The notes under the pieces were generated by a model. That model saw only the letters and a program-made list of their open reading frames with translations, searched no databases and was not told the DNA's origin. Source: Clostridiales bacterium (GTDB lineage: Bacteria > Bacillota > Clostridia > HGM11327). From it: DNA of 44,985 nucleotides. Numbering within the stretch: position 1 is the first letter of the stretch; each line of letters begins with the position of its first letter. Shown piece after piece: positions 6,523 through 15,963 of the stretch. The stretch lies in the NCBI GenBank assembly GCA_015056385.1, contig SVGI01000005.1, positions 1 to 44,985 on the forward strand. Reading direction: 5' to 3'. The position numbers and the translations under genes are program-made.

Positions 6523-7488
6523 ATGCCCGATTTATTACTTGAGCAAGCCACACGATATGAATATCCCGAAACAATCCCCGTAAGAGTAAGCTGTCTTCCT
6601 ATAGCATGGCTTAAGCGCGGTGATGATTTCCAAAAAATAGCAGATGATTTCCCGCAGTTTTTTGGTGGATTCAAATATGATCCCGATAATTATTCCTATA
6701 TTGATAGATATACCGCTCATAAATGGGTTGATAACTGGGGATGTGTGTGGAACAACATACACGAGGGCATGGATTCCATAGTAACAGAGCATCCCATCAA
6801 ATGTGAGGAGGATGTTTACAGCCTTGAGATTCCTTCGGAGCGTAACGCAGATCTTCCCCATGGCTTTATGTATCTGCGCTTGCTTGATTTGTGCGGATTT
6901 GAGCTGGCTATGACCATGTTTGCCGATGAGGGTGATGAAATCCGTACCTTAATAGATAAGGTGCTTCAATACAATCTTTATCAGATAGATGCGCTTGTAA
7001 AGATGGACCCGAATAACAGCATGTACTCATTCGGTGATGACCTGGGTATGCAGCATTCTCTTGCCATCGGCCCTGAAAAATGGAGAAAATATCTTAAGCC
7101 CTGCTTTTCAAAAATATACGGACGCTTAAAGGCACAAAGACCGGACAGCCTTATTTACATGCATACAGACGGATGTATATGGGAAATAATGCCCGATCTT
7201 AAGGAATGCGGCGTTGATATAATCAACCCCCAATTCCGCGCAAACGGTCTTGATAACCTTGTTCGCGTATGCAAGGGTAAAATACCGATACATCTTGATC
7301 TTGACAGACAAATGTTCCCCTTCGCAACTCCCTCTGAGATTGACGACCACGTAAGAGAATGTGTTGAGGCTCTCTATTTACCCGAGGGAGGACTTGGTTT
7401 AAGTATAGAGCTTGACCATAATATACCTACAGAAAATGTTTACGCAATACTCAACGCAGTGGAAAAATACAGACATTACAAAGGCTAA
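6523..7488 (+). CDS. Uroporphyrinogen-decarboxylase-family protein (first of a pair)
   Basis: The protein has 321 residues from an ATG with GAGGTG 8 bases upstream; a TTG further upstream in frame lacks support. The sequence has the TIM-barrel pattern of the URO-D superfamily, including MHTDGC (H214, C218) near the position where corrinoid methyltransferases bind zinc. No heme genes are nearby, so true uroporphyrinogen decarboxylation is unlikely. Many such proteins in anaerobes are methyltransferases acting with corrinoid proteins, and others are of unknown function. The next gene encodes a second family member only 9 bases away. No corrinoid protein gene is present here except MetH at 26437. 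The substrate is unknown. Confidence 0.82.
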   Translation: MPDLLLEQATRYEYPETIPVRVSCLPIAWLKRGDDFQKIADDFPQFFGGFKYDPDNYSYIDRYTAHKWVDNWGCVWNNIHEGMDSIVTEHPIKCEEDVYSLEIPSERNADLPHGFMYLRLLDLCGFELAMTMFADEGDEIRTLIDKVLQYNLYQIDALVKMDPNNSMYSFGDDLGMQHSLAIGPEKWRKYLKPCFSKIYGRLKAQRPDSLIYMHTDGCIWEIMPDLKECGVDIINPQFRANGLDNLVRVCKGKIPIHLDLDRQMFPFATPSEIDDHVRECVEALYLPEGGLGLSIELDHNIPTENVYAILNAVEKYRHYKG

Positions 7489-7497
7489 AGCAATACT

Positions 7498-8574
7498 ATG
7501 ACAGGAAAAGAACGTATTTCAAAAATACTCAAGCACGAAAAAACAGACCGAATAGGGCTTTACGAGCATTTTTGGGGCGATACTATGAATGAATGGCGCC
7601 CGATTATTGGAGACGTCGGTAACGTTACCACGAAATTCGGGTTTGATATGAACGAATGCTGGCCTACAAACATAAGTGCAAGGGTTGATTTTAACTGGGA
7701 ACTTGTTTGCGAGGATGAAAATACCGCCACCTATCTCGACGGAAACTGGGCAACTCTCCGCAGACATAAAAAGCACGACACAACCCCCGAGCATATTTCA
7801 TTCGGTATTGATTCAAGAGCAAAATGGGAGGAGCTTGCAAAGCCTCTTATTACAGACGATTCTCTTCTTGAAAAGCGTATAAATTTTGATGCATACAGGA
7901 ACACAAAAAGGCAAGCCGATGAAAACGGACAATTTTTTATGTGGTCAGGTGTTAACGTATTTGAATGTATGCACCCTATCGTAGGCCACGAGGAAATGCT
8001 TTGTGCCATGATATACGACCCTGAATGGATTGAGGATATGGCACAAACATACGCTGACCTCACAATAAAAGCGCAAAAGCTTCTGTTTGAACGGGAGGGC
8101 TACCCCGACGGAATATGGTATTACGAGGATATGGGATATAAGGGCGCACCCTTTATGTCCCCTGAAATGTACAAGAGATTTATATTCCCCTCTCATAAAA
8201 AGACCTGTGAATTTGCGCACAGCCATTCACTGCCTGTTATAATGCACTCCTGCGGCTTTATCGAGCCTCTTCTCCCCTATATGATTGAAGCAGGCATAGA
8301 CGCTCTTCAGGCAATGGAGGTAAAGGCCGGAATGGACCTTTTAAGAATATATGAGAATTATGGCGATAAAATAGCGCTTATCGGAGGAATGGACGTAAGA
8401 GAGATATATTCAAACGACAAGGCAAGAATAGACGCTATGCTTGAAAGGATTATTCCTGTTGTAAAGCAGGGCTACGCCTACGTTTTACATTCCGATCATT
8501 CAATACCTAAAACAGTTACTTACGATACATACCAATACTTTATTAAAAAGGGACTTGAATTGGGCAAATACTGA
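7498..8574 (+). CDS. Uroporphyrinogen-decarboxylase-family protein (second of a pair)
   Basis: The protein has 358 residues and begins MTGKERISKILKHEKTDRIG, the usual start of URO-D-like methyltransferase relatives. Later it has IMHSCG (H250, C252), a histidine-cysteine pair seen in zinc-dependent members. It follows the first paralogue directly with a weak ribosome site, so the pair is probably translated from one message and may form a heterodimer or act in sequence. A clear terminator follows. The substrate is not apparent; the adjacent glycoside hydrolase genes have their own promoter. Confidence 0.82.
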   Translation: MTGKERISKILKHEKTDRIGLYEHFWGDTMNEWRPIIGDVGNVTTKFGFDMNECWPTNISARVDFNWELVCEDENTATYLDGNWATLRRHKKHDTTPEHISFGIDSRAKWEELAKPLITDDSLLEKRINFDAYRNTKRQADENGQFFMWSGVNVFECMHPIVGHEEMLCAMIYDPEWIEDMAQTYADLTIKAQKLLFEREGYPDGIWYYEDMGYKGAPFMSPEMYKRFIFPSHKKTCEFAHSHSLPVIMHSCGFIEPLLPYMIEAGIDALQAMEVKAGMDLLRIYENYGDKIALIGGMDVREIYSNDKARIDAMLERIIPVVKQGYAYVLHSDHSIPKTVTYDTYQYFIKKGLELGKY

Positions 8575-8592
8575 TACATTATAACACACATG

Positions 8593-8620
8593 GGCATCCG
8601 TTAACGGATGCCTTTTATAT
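8593..8620 (+). terminator. Terminator after the URO-D pair
   Basis: A 20-base perfect palindrome (GGCATCCG facing CGGATGCC across TTAA) is followed by TTTTATAT. Confidence 0.8.
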
Positions 8621-8639
8621 TTATTATTTAATAATCATC

Positions 8640-8668
8640 TTTACAAGTATATCCTTTTTTGATATCAT
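8640..8668 (+). promoter_or_regulatory. Promoter of the GH92 gene
   Basis: TTTACA (8640-8645), 17 bases, TATCAT (8663-8668), about 40 bases before the start codon. It probably drives the three-gene run to 12903. Confidence 0.5.
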
Positions 8669-8707
8669 TACTTACAAATAACAGTCTGCCAAGGAGACCT
8701 CGTATAC

Positions 8708-10774
8708 ATGAGTAATTACAAATACATTAACACCCGAATGGGTACATTTAACTCACAGAGATATTCCAACGGTAACGTTTACCCGATTACCGCTGTTCCT
8801 CACGGAATGAACTTCTTTACTATACAGACAAACGTTCAGAAATTTACAAGCTGGTTCTATTCACCTATGGATAAATCCTTTGAAGGAATCAGGCTTACAC
8901 ATATGCCATCTCCCCACGCAGGAGATTACGGCAAGCTTCTTATCTGGGGTGAAAGAGACAGAGGCTACAAGCCAGAAAACAGATGGTCTTCATTTGATAA
9001 CCACAAGGCAATACTTGAGCCTGCATACATTCACATAAAGCCTCACAGAGATAATTATGAGGTAGAGCTTACTCCTACAAATGCCTGCGCGATTATGCGT
9101 TTTACATTCAAGCCAATGGGTATGAAAAACAGAATTGTTATGGAATGTGATAAGTTCGAATGTGAATTCAACAAAGTAACAAATACTCTTTATATTGCGG
9201 ATAAGCAATATTATTTCGGTGATTTTCATTTTGGTAACGACGTTAATAACGTTCCTGTTGAGCACGTTATAATCAAATTCAACGTACAGGGCGATTTCAG
9301 TGTAAACGAAAACCATATGATGTTTGATACAGATGAAAACGTTGTCGAATGCAGAATTGCAACATCCTATATTTCCAAAAATCAGGCTATGCTTAATCTC
9401 AGCCGCGAGGTAGAAAGCAAGAGCTTTGAAGAGGTAAAGACGGCTTGTGAGGCTGAATGGGACGAATACCTTTCACGTATTGATATTGAGGACGAGGATG
9501 AGGAGAAAAAGAAAACATTCTACTCCTGTATGTATCGCGCATTCCTTTGGCCCAGAAAGTTCTATGAAATAGATGAAAACGGTAAGGAAATTCACCTTAA
9601 TACTGCTACAGGGGGTGTTGCAGAGGGCAAGCTTTATTCAGACAACGGCTTCTGGGATACATTCAGAACGCTTTACCCCTTCCTTTCACTTATTGATACA
9701 AAGCTTTATCACGATATGGCTGAGGGCTACTACAGCTATTTTGAGGATACAGGCTGGCTTCCCAAGTGGGTTCGTCCTCACAACGAAAACTGTATGCCCG
9801 GTATGCTTATTGAAGCAACCATGGGCGACGCTATTGTTAAGGACATTGTAACCGACGAGCTTGCACATAAAATATTCAAGGCTATGCTTAAGGACGGCGA
9901 GTACGAATCCGAGGTAAAGGGCGAGGGCAGAATCAAGCTTTCACTTTACAGAAAATACGGATACGTTCCATATACTCAGGTGGTTGAAAGCGTTAACGAA
10001 ACTTTGGATAACTCCTTTGGCGATTACGCAATAGGCGCCGCTGCTAAAAAGCTTGGATACGATCATATTGCAAAAAAATATTTTGAATACTCAAAAAATT
10101 ACAAGAATCTCTTTGATCCTGAGGTTGGCTTTATGCGCGGCAAGGATGAGGACGGAAATTTCAGAAGCACACCCTTCAATTCCCTTGCATGGTGGGGCGA
10201 CTACACAGAAGGCAGCGCATGGCAAAACTCATTCGGCGTATATCACGATATAAAGGGCCTTAACGAGCTTTACGAGGGTAAGCTTGAAGAAAAAATCGAC
10301 GAGCTTATGAGCCTTGACGCAGTATACGACGTAGGTGAATACAGAGGCGAGGTTCACGAGATGTCTGAAATGGCATGCAAGCCCTACGGTCAGTGCGCTA
10401 TTTCAAATCAGCCCTCATTCCATCTTCCCTATATTTACAGTGAGCTTGACAACCCCGAAAAAACATCATTCCACGTTTCAAATATCGCAAAGCTCTTCAA
10501 CAGCGGCTTTGAGGGGTACCCGGGCGATGAGGATAACGGCTCAATGTCCTCCTGGTTCCTGCTTTCTGCAATAGGTCTTTACCAGATGGCTCCCTCCAGG
10601 GCAGACTTCGATACCTCTGTACCCTTGTTTGATAAAATTATAATCAAGCTTGCAAACGGCAATGTTCTTAATATCAACAAGGCTGATTTTGATACATCCA
10701 ATATGGAGGGCATCGTTTCCTACTTCGACGTTATGAAGGGTGGAAATCTTTGGGATATTGTACGTAAAAAATAA
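8708..10774 (+). CDS. GH92-family alpha-mannosidase-like glycoside hydrolase, cytoplasmic
   Basis: The protein has 688 residues, near the usual GH92 length, but without a signal peptide, so it should act inside the cell on imported oligosaccharides. GH92 enzymes are calcium-dependent inverting exo-alpha-mannosidases. Visible family motifs are TEGSAWQ (E501, aligning with the general acid), GDEDNG (D607, D609, aligning with the general base pair about 106 residues later, as expected) and the C-terminal SSWFLLSAIGLY. Two usually strict motifs differ: the NEPSHH segment reads NQPSFH (Q568), and the early THLSG-like segment reads THMPSPHAGDYG. Substrate choice or metal binding may therefore differ from classical members. 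AAGGAG lies 11 bases before the ATG. It heads an apparent operon with a metal exporter and a beta-propeller hydrolase. Confidence 0.88.
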   Translation: MSNYKYINTRMGTFNSQRYSNGNVYPITAVPHGMNFFTIQTNVQKFTSWFYSPMDKSFEGIRLTHMPSPHAGDYGKLLIWGERDRGYKPENRWSSFDNHKAILEPAYIHIKPHRDNYEVELTPTNACAIMRFTFKPMGMKNRIVMECDKFECEFNKVTNTLYIADKQYYFGDFHFGNDVNNVPVEHVIIKFNVQGDFSVNENHMMFDTDENVVECRIATSYISKNQAMLNLSREVESKSFEEVKTACEAEWDEYLSRIDIEDEDEEKKKTFYSCMYRAFLWPRKFYEIDENGKEIHLNTATGGVAEGKLYSDNGFWDTFRTLYPFLSLIDTKLYHDMAEGYYSYFEDTGWLPKWVRPHNENCMPGMLIEATMGDAIVKDIVTDELAHKIFKAMLKDGEYESEVKGEGRIKLSLYRKYGYVPYTQVVESVNETLDNSFGDYAIGAAAKKLGYDHIAKKYFEYSKNYKNLFDPEVGFMRGKDEDGNFRSTPFNSLAWWGDYTEGSAWQNSFGVYHDIKGLNELYEGKLEEKIDELMSLDAVYDVGEYRGEVHEMSEMACKPYGQCAISNQPSFHLPYIYSELDNPEKTSFHVSNIAKLFNSGFEGYPGDEDNGSMSSWFLLSAIGLYQMAPSRADFDTSVPLFDKIIIKLANGNVLNINKADFDTSNMEGIVSYFDVMKGGNLWDIVRKK

Positions 10775-10795
10775 TTTTTATAAGGTGTTATTCAG

Positions 10796-11917
10796 ATGAA
10801 CGGTCAATCAAGAAGTGATATAGGTAAAAAAACAGGCTTTATCGGCATTGTTGCTAATATAATTTTGGCTTGCTGTAAGCTTATAGTAGGTATATTGTCA
10901 TCCTCTATGTCTATCATAGCAGATGCGCTAAATAACTTTACAGATTGCTTGAGCTCTGTAATCACTATGATAGGCTTCAGGCTTGCGCAAAAGCCTGCGG
11001 ATGAGGATCACCCATTCGGACACGCAAGGTTTGAATATATATCCAGCCTCATTGTTTCCGTAGCCGTAATGTTTGTTGGCTTTGAGCTTGCAAAGAGCTC
11101 CATTGAGAAGATATTCAATCCCGAGGCTATATCTTTTTCTGTGATCACCGTTGTTGTTCTTGTGATGTCTATTGCCGTAAAGCTTGGGCTATACGTTTAC
11201 AATATGCGTGTTGCAAAAAAGATCGATTCTGCATCATTAAAAGCAACTGCCATAGATTGCAGAAACGACGTTATAATGACCTCTGTTGTTCTTATTTCAA
11301 CGTTGGTTGAGCATTTCACCTCTCTTGCTATTGACGCATATACAGGCGCTGCAGTATCTATATTTATACTTTTCAGCGGTGTTATGCTTGTTAAAGAAAC
11401 TGCCTCCCCCATACTTGGTGGCAAAAACGATGAGAGTATTAAGGAAATAATATTAAGTAAGCTCAGCGAATATCCCTTTATCGAGGGGTATCACGACCTT
11501 ATGATACACGACTATGGCCCCGGCGCTTCATTCTGCTCTATCCATTTTGAAGTAGATAAAAACAGAGATCCTCTTTATGTACACGAAATGATAGATAAGT
11601 TTGAGCGTGAATTCACTCAATACGGCATACAATTAACTGTTCACTACGATCCTGTTGTTACAGACAGTCCAGAGCTTACACGCATCAAATCAGAAATTCT
11701 TGAAGCTCTTGCAGCTATAGACGAACGATTATCTGCTCACGATATGAGGAGTATTCCCTGCGACGGATTTACAAGGGTATTTATGGATATTCCCCTTCCC
11801 CTTGACATAGCCAATAAGCGCGATGAAATATACACCAAGGTAAACGAGCGCCTTAATTCTATAGGAGAAACGGTATATGAGCCGATTATCACCTTCGACT
11901 CATACTCTTTCAATTAA
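10796..11917 (+). CDS. Cation diffusion facilitator family metal exporter
   Basis: The protein has 373 residues with about six transmembrane segments in the first 210 and a cytoplasmic C-terminal domain. The metal site in the second helix reads NNFTD (N46-x3-D50) and that in the fifth reads DCRND (D154-x3-D158). The DHPFGHAR loop after helix 2 is typical of the family. The N/DxxxD pattern in both helices is closer to manganese or iron exporters such as MntE than to the HxxxD zinc type, so manganese is my best guess. The C-terminal region is longer than usual (about 160 residues). The gene follows GH92 by 21 bases and the next ORF starts 2 bases after its stop, so co-translation is likely. A role with the glycosidases is not obvious. 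Confidence 0.9.
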   Translation: MNGQSRSDIGKKTGFIGIVANIILACCKLIVGILSSSMSIIADALNNFTDCLSSVITMIGFRLAQKPADEDHPFGHARFEYISSLIVSVAVMFVGFELAKSSIEKIFNPEAISFSVITVVVLVMSIAVKLGLYVYNMRVAKKIDSASLKATAIDCRNDVIMTSVVLISTLVEHFTSLAIDAYTGAAVSIFILFSGVMLVKETASPILGGKNDESIKEIILSKLSEYPFIEGYHDLMIHDYGPGASFCSIHFEVDKNRDPLYVHEMIDKFEREFTQYGIQLTVHYDPVVTDSPELTRIKSEILEALAAIDERLSAHDMRSIPCDGFTRVFMDIPLPLDIANKRDEIYTKVNERLNSIGETVYEPIITFDSYSFN

Positions 11918-11919
11918 AA

Positions 11920-12903
11920 ATGAGCGAATACACATATAAAATCGGACAAAAAACAGGACCTGCACCAAAAATACGCAAGCTGGGTGCCATTAAAAAGGGT
12001 ATGGAGCAAACTCCCGTTATATTTAAGGGAGAGCCCGTTATAATAGAAAGCATGGAGGCAGACAACATATGCAACTGCCAATATATCCGTTCACGTAATA
12101 TGGCAACGGGGGTTATTTCAGAGCCCTTCGGCCTTGAATATTACTTCGCATCTGCATTTGTAGACGGAGATACCCTTTATGCCTTTGCATCTTCAAGGAG
12201 AGATAACAAGCCGCTGACAATGTATCAATCCGATGATACAACCCAATGGCACGACCCGAGAGGCGGACATACCATAAGAATGTTCAAAACAAAGGATTTA
12301 CTCCATTGGGACGAAAAGGACATTATTACATGCCCGGACAGGCGCTTCTGGAATACGTCTGTTTGCAAGGGTGACGGAAAATACGTTATGGCCATTGAGG
12401 TAAGCGCCCAGGAGGGGTATGACATTCCCCAGATAGGGCATCCATTCACATCTTTTTTTGCCCAATCATACGATATGGAAAACTGGGAGATGATGGATGA
12501 TGATAAATCATACACAAGGGAAAGATATAACGCCTGCCCTGCATTAAGATATTCCAACGGTTGGTATTATATGATATGCCTTGAGGCTCTACCATGTGTT
12601 AGATACGCGCCCTATATATACCGTACACAGAATTTCAGCGATTGGGAGGTGGGCTTCCATAACCCGATTATGATGTGGAGCGATGAGGACAGAATACCGC
12701 ACCCCCAAAGCAATTTAACCCCTGATGAGCTTGAGCTGCTTGAGACAGGGCTTAACATAAATTGCAGCGATATAGATTTATTCGAAAACAACGGTAAAAC
12801 CCACATTTATTACGCAAACGGCGATCAGATGACGTATTCGTTTTTGTGTGAAGCCGTGTATGACGGAGATATAGACGAGTTTTTAGTAGCGTTTTTTAAG
12901 TAA
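11920..12903 (+). CDS. Beta-propeller glycoside-hydrolase-like protein (GH43/GH32-type fold)
   Basis: The protein has 327 residues and no signal peptide. Repeated blade-like units are visible (LYAFASSRR..., RMFKTKDLLHWDEKD, FFAQSYDMENWEMM, YIYRTQNFSDWEVG), each pairing 'sxD-xxxW' turns with hydrophobic strands, the hallmark of five-bladed propeller glycosidases. I cannot assign the catalytic acids or the exact family. It starts 2 bases after the CDF stop with no clear ribosome site, so it probably depends on translational coupling. Its position after GH92 suggests a part in the same intracellular glycan breakdown. Confidence 0.7.
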   Translation: MSEYTYKIGQKTGPAPKIRKLGAIKKGMEQTPVIFKGEPVIIESMEADNICNCQYIRSRNMATGVISEPFGLEYYFASAFVDGDTLYAFASSRRDNKPLTMYQSDDTTQWHDPRGGHTIRMFKTKDLLHWDEKDIITCPDRRFWNTSVCKGDGKYVMAIEVSAQEGYDIPQIGHPFTSFFAQSYDMENWEMMDDDKSYTRERYNACPALRYSNGWYYMICLEALPCVRYAPYIYRTQNFSDWEVGFHNPIMMWSDEDRIPHPQSNLTPDELELLETGLNINCSDIDLFENNGKTHIYYANGDQMTYSFLCEAVYDGDIDEFLVAFFK

Positions 12904-12920
12904 TAATATATAACAGTATA

Positions 12921-12958
12921 AAAACGACCCGTATACGATTGTATTCGGGTCGTTTTTT
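12921..12958. terminator. Bidirectional terminator between convergent transcripts
   Basis: AAAACGACCCG faces CGGGTCGTTTTTT. It ends the GH92 run on the plus strand and the arginine operon on the minus strand. Confidence 0.85.
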
Positions 12959-12991
12959 ATAATAAATTATATTATCGAACGGATGTTAGGA

Positions 12992-13900
12992 TTATTTATT
13001 ACCCATACACATAACCAATACGGCCTTTTGTGCGTGAAGTCTGTTTTCGGCCTCGTCAAAAATCTCGTTAGCGTGAGCCTCGAAAACGTCTGCCATAATC
13101 TCCTCGCCTCTGTGTGCAGGTAAGCAGTGCAATACCATAGCATCGTTCTTTGCACGTTCCATAACCTCGTTATTTACGCAATATCCCTTGAAGATTTCCC
13201 GTCTCATAGCAGCCTCTGATTCCTGACCCATAGATGCCCATACGTCTGTGCATACGACGTCTGCATTTTCTGCAGCCTCGAGAACGTTTGTTGTGCAGTT
13301 GAAATGTCCGCTTTCGTATGCCCATTTCATAATTTCAGCATCAGGCTCGTAGCCCTTGGGGCAGGCAACTGTTACATCCATACCCATTTTGATACCGCCT
13401 ACGATGTAGGAGTTTGCCATATTGTTTCCGTCGCCTATGTAGCAAAGCTTGTTTCCTGCTATTGTACCTCTGTGCTCACGAATTGTAAGAAGGTCCGCAA
13501 GAATCTGGCAGGGATGGCAATAATCTGTAAGGCCGTTGATAATTGGGATTGAACCATACTGTGCAAGCATTTCAACCTCACTCTGGGCATAGGTTCTTAT
13601 CATAATACCGTCGAGGTAACGTGAAAGAACACGGGCTGTATCTTCAACAGGCTCTCCTCTGCCTATCTGAAGGTCGTTTGCAGATAAGAAGAGCGCGTGT
13701 CCGCCAAGGTCATACATACCAACCTCAAAGGAAACTCTTGTTCTTGTTGAGGATTTGCTGAATATCATACCAAGAGTTTTACCCTCCAAGTAATGGTGCT
13801 TTATTGAATGCTTTTTTTCAAACTTCAACTGGTCTGCAAGATTAAGAATATCTGTTATTTCCGCAGTAGTAAGGTCCGACAGTTTTAATAGATGCTTCAT
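12992..13900 (-). CDS. argF: Ornithine carbamoyltransferase
   Basis: This 302-residue enzyme makes citrulline from ornithine and carbamoyl phosphate. The carbamoyl-phosphate loop STRTR (51-55), HPCQ (129-132), the ornithine-binding WASMG (221-225) and the catalytic HCLP (258-261) are all present, so the enzyme should be active. It is the last gene of argC-J-B-D-F. Its ATG overlaps the argD stop by 4 bases (ATGA), with a GGAG site inside argD. The biosynthetic context favours ArgF over the catabolic ArcB. No argG or argH is in the window. Confidence 0.96.
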   Translation of the reverse strand: MKHLLKLSDLTTAEITDILNLADQLKFEKKHSIKHHYLEGKTLGMIFSKSSTRTRVSFEVGMYDLGGHALFLSANDLQIGRGEPVEDTARVLSRYLDGIMIRTYAQSEVEMLAQYGSIPIINGLTDYCHPCQILADLLTIREHRGTIAGNKLCYIGDGNNMANSYIVGGIKMGMDVTVACPKGYEPDAEIMKWAYESGHFNCTTNVLEAAENADVVCTDVWASMGQESEAAMRREIFKGYCVNNEVMERAKNDAMVLHCLPAHRGEEIMADVFEAHANEIFDEAENRLHAQKAVLVMCMGNK

Positions 13901-15060
13901 TTTTCAATTATCTCCATAAGAATATTTATTGCTTTTTCTAATGCTTCAAAGGGAATATTAAGCGCAGGGAGCAATCTTATTTTTGTTTTTGCGCTTAAAA
14001 CAAGCACTCCCCTTTCCATACATTCCCCTATTATTTCTTTTGCGCTTTTATCTGTTTGAATACCTATCATAAGGCCAAGGCCGCTTACGCTTTTAACTGC
14101 AGAGGATTTATTAAGCCTTGAAAATATATATTCAGATTTTTTTCGGACCTTTGAAAGAAGATTATCATCAAGCCTTTCAAGTATGCTTACAGCGCCTGCA
14201 CAGCATATAGGATTGCCGCCAAACGTAGAACCGTGAGTACCCGGGACATAAACACCTTCCATTTTCTCGCCAAGCATCGTTGCACCTAACGGCAAACCAC
14301 CTGCAAGACCCTTTGCTGTTGATACAATGTCAGGAGAAATTCCGTACTGCATAAATGCATACAGGCTGCCTGTACGGCCGTTACCCGTCTGAACCTCGTC
14401 AATAACAAGCACAATATCCTTTTCACGGCAAATTGCTTCAATCTGCTTTACGTATTCAACGTCAAGAACGTTAACACCGCCCTCGCCCTGAACAAGCTCA
14501 AGCATAATGCCTGCAACGTTACCTGCATTTACTGCATTGTAAATTTCACTAATATCATTAGGCTCGACGTAAACAAACCCCTGAGTAAAGGGACCAAAAT
14601 CCTTATGGAAATGATCCTGACCTGTTGCTGAAAGTGTGGTTACTGTTCTTCCGTGGAAGCCGTGATTAAGAGTTACGATAACACTTCTTTCATCACCGTA
14701 TTTATCGTGAGCATACTTTCGTGCGGCCTTGATAGCACATTCATTTGCCTCTGCACCTGAATTTGAAAAGAATACCTTTTTCATTCCTGTACGCTCACAA
14801 AGCATTTGTGCAAGCCTTGCGCAGGGCTCTGTGTAATAAAGGTTTGACGTATGATTAAGTGTATCCAGCTGTTTTTTTACTGCGTCGACCCACTCATTAT
14901 CGCATACACCCATGGTATTAACAGCAATACCGCTTGTAAGGTCAATATACTCCTTGCCGTTTTCATCGTAAAGCAATGAGCCGCACCCGTGAGTAAGCAC
15001 AAGAGGATATCTTGCGTAGGTATTGGCAACGTATTTACTGTCCGTATTTTTTATGTCCAT
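13897..15060 (-). CDS. argD: Acetylornithine aminotransferase
   Basis: This 387-residue class-III PLP aminotransferase converts N-acetylglutamate semialdehyde to N-acetylornithine. The start chosen is MDIKNTDSKYV, preceded by GAGGAA; the open frame extends 19 codons upstream into the argB end without support. Family marks include FSNSGAEANE (phosphate and cofactor region), VIDEVQTGNGRTG (the aspartate contacts the PLP nitrogen) and STAKGLAGGLP (the Schiff-base lysine). It lies 13 bases after argB and overlaps argF by 4. Confidence 0.96.
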   Translation of the reverse strand: MDIKNTDSKYVANTYARYPLVLTHGCGSLLYDENGKEYIDLTSGIAVNTMGVCDNEWVDAVKKQLDTLNHTSNLYYTEPCARLAQMLCERTGMKKVFFSNSGAEANECAIKAARKYAHDKYGDERSVIVTLNHGFHGRTVTTLSATGQDHFHKDFGPFTQGFVYVEPNDISEIYNAVNAGNVAGIMLELVQGEGGVNVLDVEYVKQIEAICREKDIVLVIDEVQTGNGRTGSLYAFMQYGISPDIVSTAKGLAGGLPLGATMLGEKMEGVYVPGTHGSTFGGNPICCAGAVSILERLDDNLLSKVRKKSEYIFSRLNKSSAVKSVSGLGLMIGIQTDKSAKEIIGECMERGVLVLSAKTKIRLLPALNIPFEALEKAINILMEIIEK

Positions 15061-15073
15061 CAATAATTCCTCT

Positions 15074-15937
15074 TTACTTGAGCATTGTACCCATACCTTC
15101 ATCGGTAAGCATTTCAAGGATTATGGAGTGCTCTATACGCCCGTCTATAATAAACACTCTTGAAACACCTCTTCTGATAGCATCAACGCAGCTTTCAATC
15201 TTAGGTATCATTCCGCCTGAAACAACACCCTCCTTAATAAGCCTGGGCGTATCACTTACGTTTATGGAACGGATAAGCGTTTCAGGATCATCCTTATCCT
15301 TCATTATTCCCGCTATATTTGTAAGTGTAATAAAGCTTTCTGCCTTAAGGTCCCCTGCTATTCTTGCGGCGGCTGTATCAGCATTGATATTGTAAACGTT
15401 ACCGTTATCATCCATACCAACTGTTGATATAACGGGAACGTAGCCGTTATCAAGAAGGTCGTGAATTATGCCTGTATCTATACTTTCGATTTCACCGACG
15501 TAGCCAAGTTCCTTGCTTATCCGGCTTACCTTTATCATACCGCCATCTATACCGCAAATACCAACAGCCTTATTACCTGCTGTCTGAAGAATGTTAACAA
15601 TATCCTTATTAACCTTGCCTGCCAATACCATTTGCACAATATCCACAGTTTCCTTATCTGTAACACGGAGACCGTTTAAGAACTTACTTTCCTTCCCTAC
15701 TCTCTTAAGCATATCATTGATTTCGGGGCCGCCGCCATGAACAAGAACAACCTTTACACCGATAAGAAGCAAAAAGGCTATATCGTTCATAACGCTTGCC
15801 TGATGCTCTGCATCAAGCATAGCATTTCCGCCGTACTTAATAACAACGATTTTTCCGTGATAACGCTTAACGTAGGGTAATGCCTCCGTAAGAACGGATG
15901 CGCGCATTTTATTTGATATATTCGTAGTTTCTGACAT
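15074..15937 (-). CDS. argB: Acetylglutamate kinase
   Basis: This 287-residue amino-acid kinase phosphorylates N-acetylglutamate. The glycine-rich IKYGGNAM near the N-terminus, VLVHGGGPEIN and the NINADTAAARIA segment are typical. The N-terminal helix (ISNKMRASVLTEALPYVKRY) resembles that of arginine-inhibited hexameric kinases, so feedback inhibition by arginine is plausible. AGAGGA precedes the ATG. It is in the middle of the arginine operon. Confidence 0.96.
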   Translation of the reverse strand: MSETTNISNKMRASVLTEALPYVKRYHGKIVVIKYGGNAMLDAEHQASVMNDIAFLLLIGVKVVLVHGGGPEINDMLKRVGKESKFLNGLRVTDKETVDIVQMVLAGKVNKDIVNILQTAGNKAVGICGIDGGMIKVSRISKELGYVGEIESIDTGIIHDLLDNGYVPVISTVGMDDNGNVYNINADTAAARIAGDLKAESFITLTNIAGIMKDKDDPETLIRSINVSDTPRLIKEGVVSGGMIPKIESCVDAIRRGVSRVFIIDGRIEHSIILEMLTDEGMGTMLK

Positions 15938-15963
15938 AATTATTCCTCTTATAATAACACCTA

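Noticed and set aside
10208-10411. Idea that the GH92 protein lacks its catalytic acid because NEPSHH reads NQPSFH, implying mannosyl-phosphate hydrolysis
   Set aside because: The general acid aligns better with the glutamate in TEGSAWQ (E501), which lies about 106 residues before D607/D609 as in characterised enzymes, and it is retained.
13897-13900. Possible frameshift at the argD/argF junction
   Set aside because: Both proteins are full length; the 4-base ATGA overlap is ordinary translational coupling.
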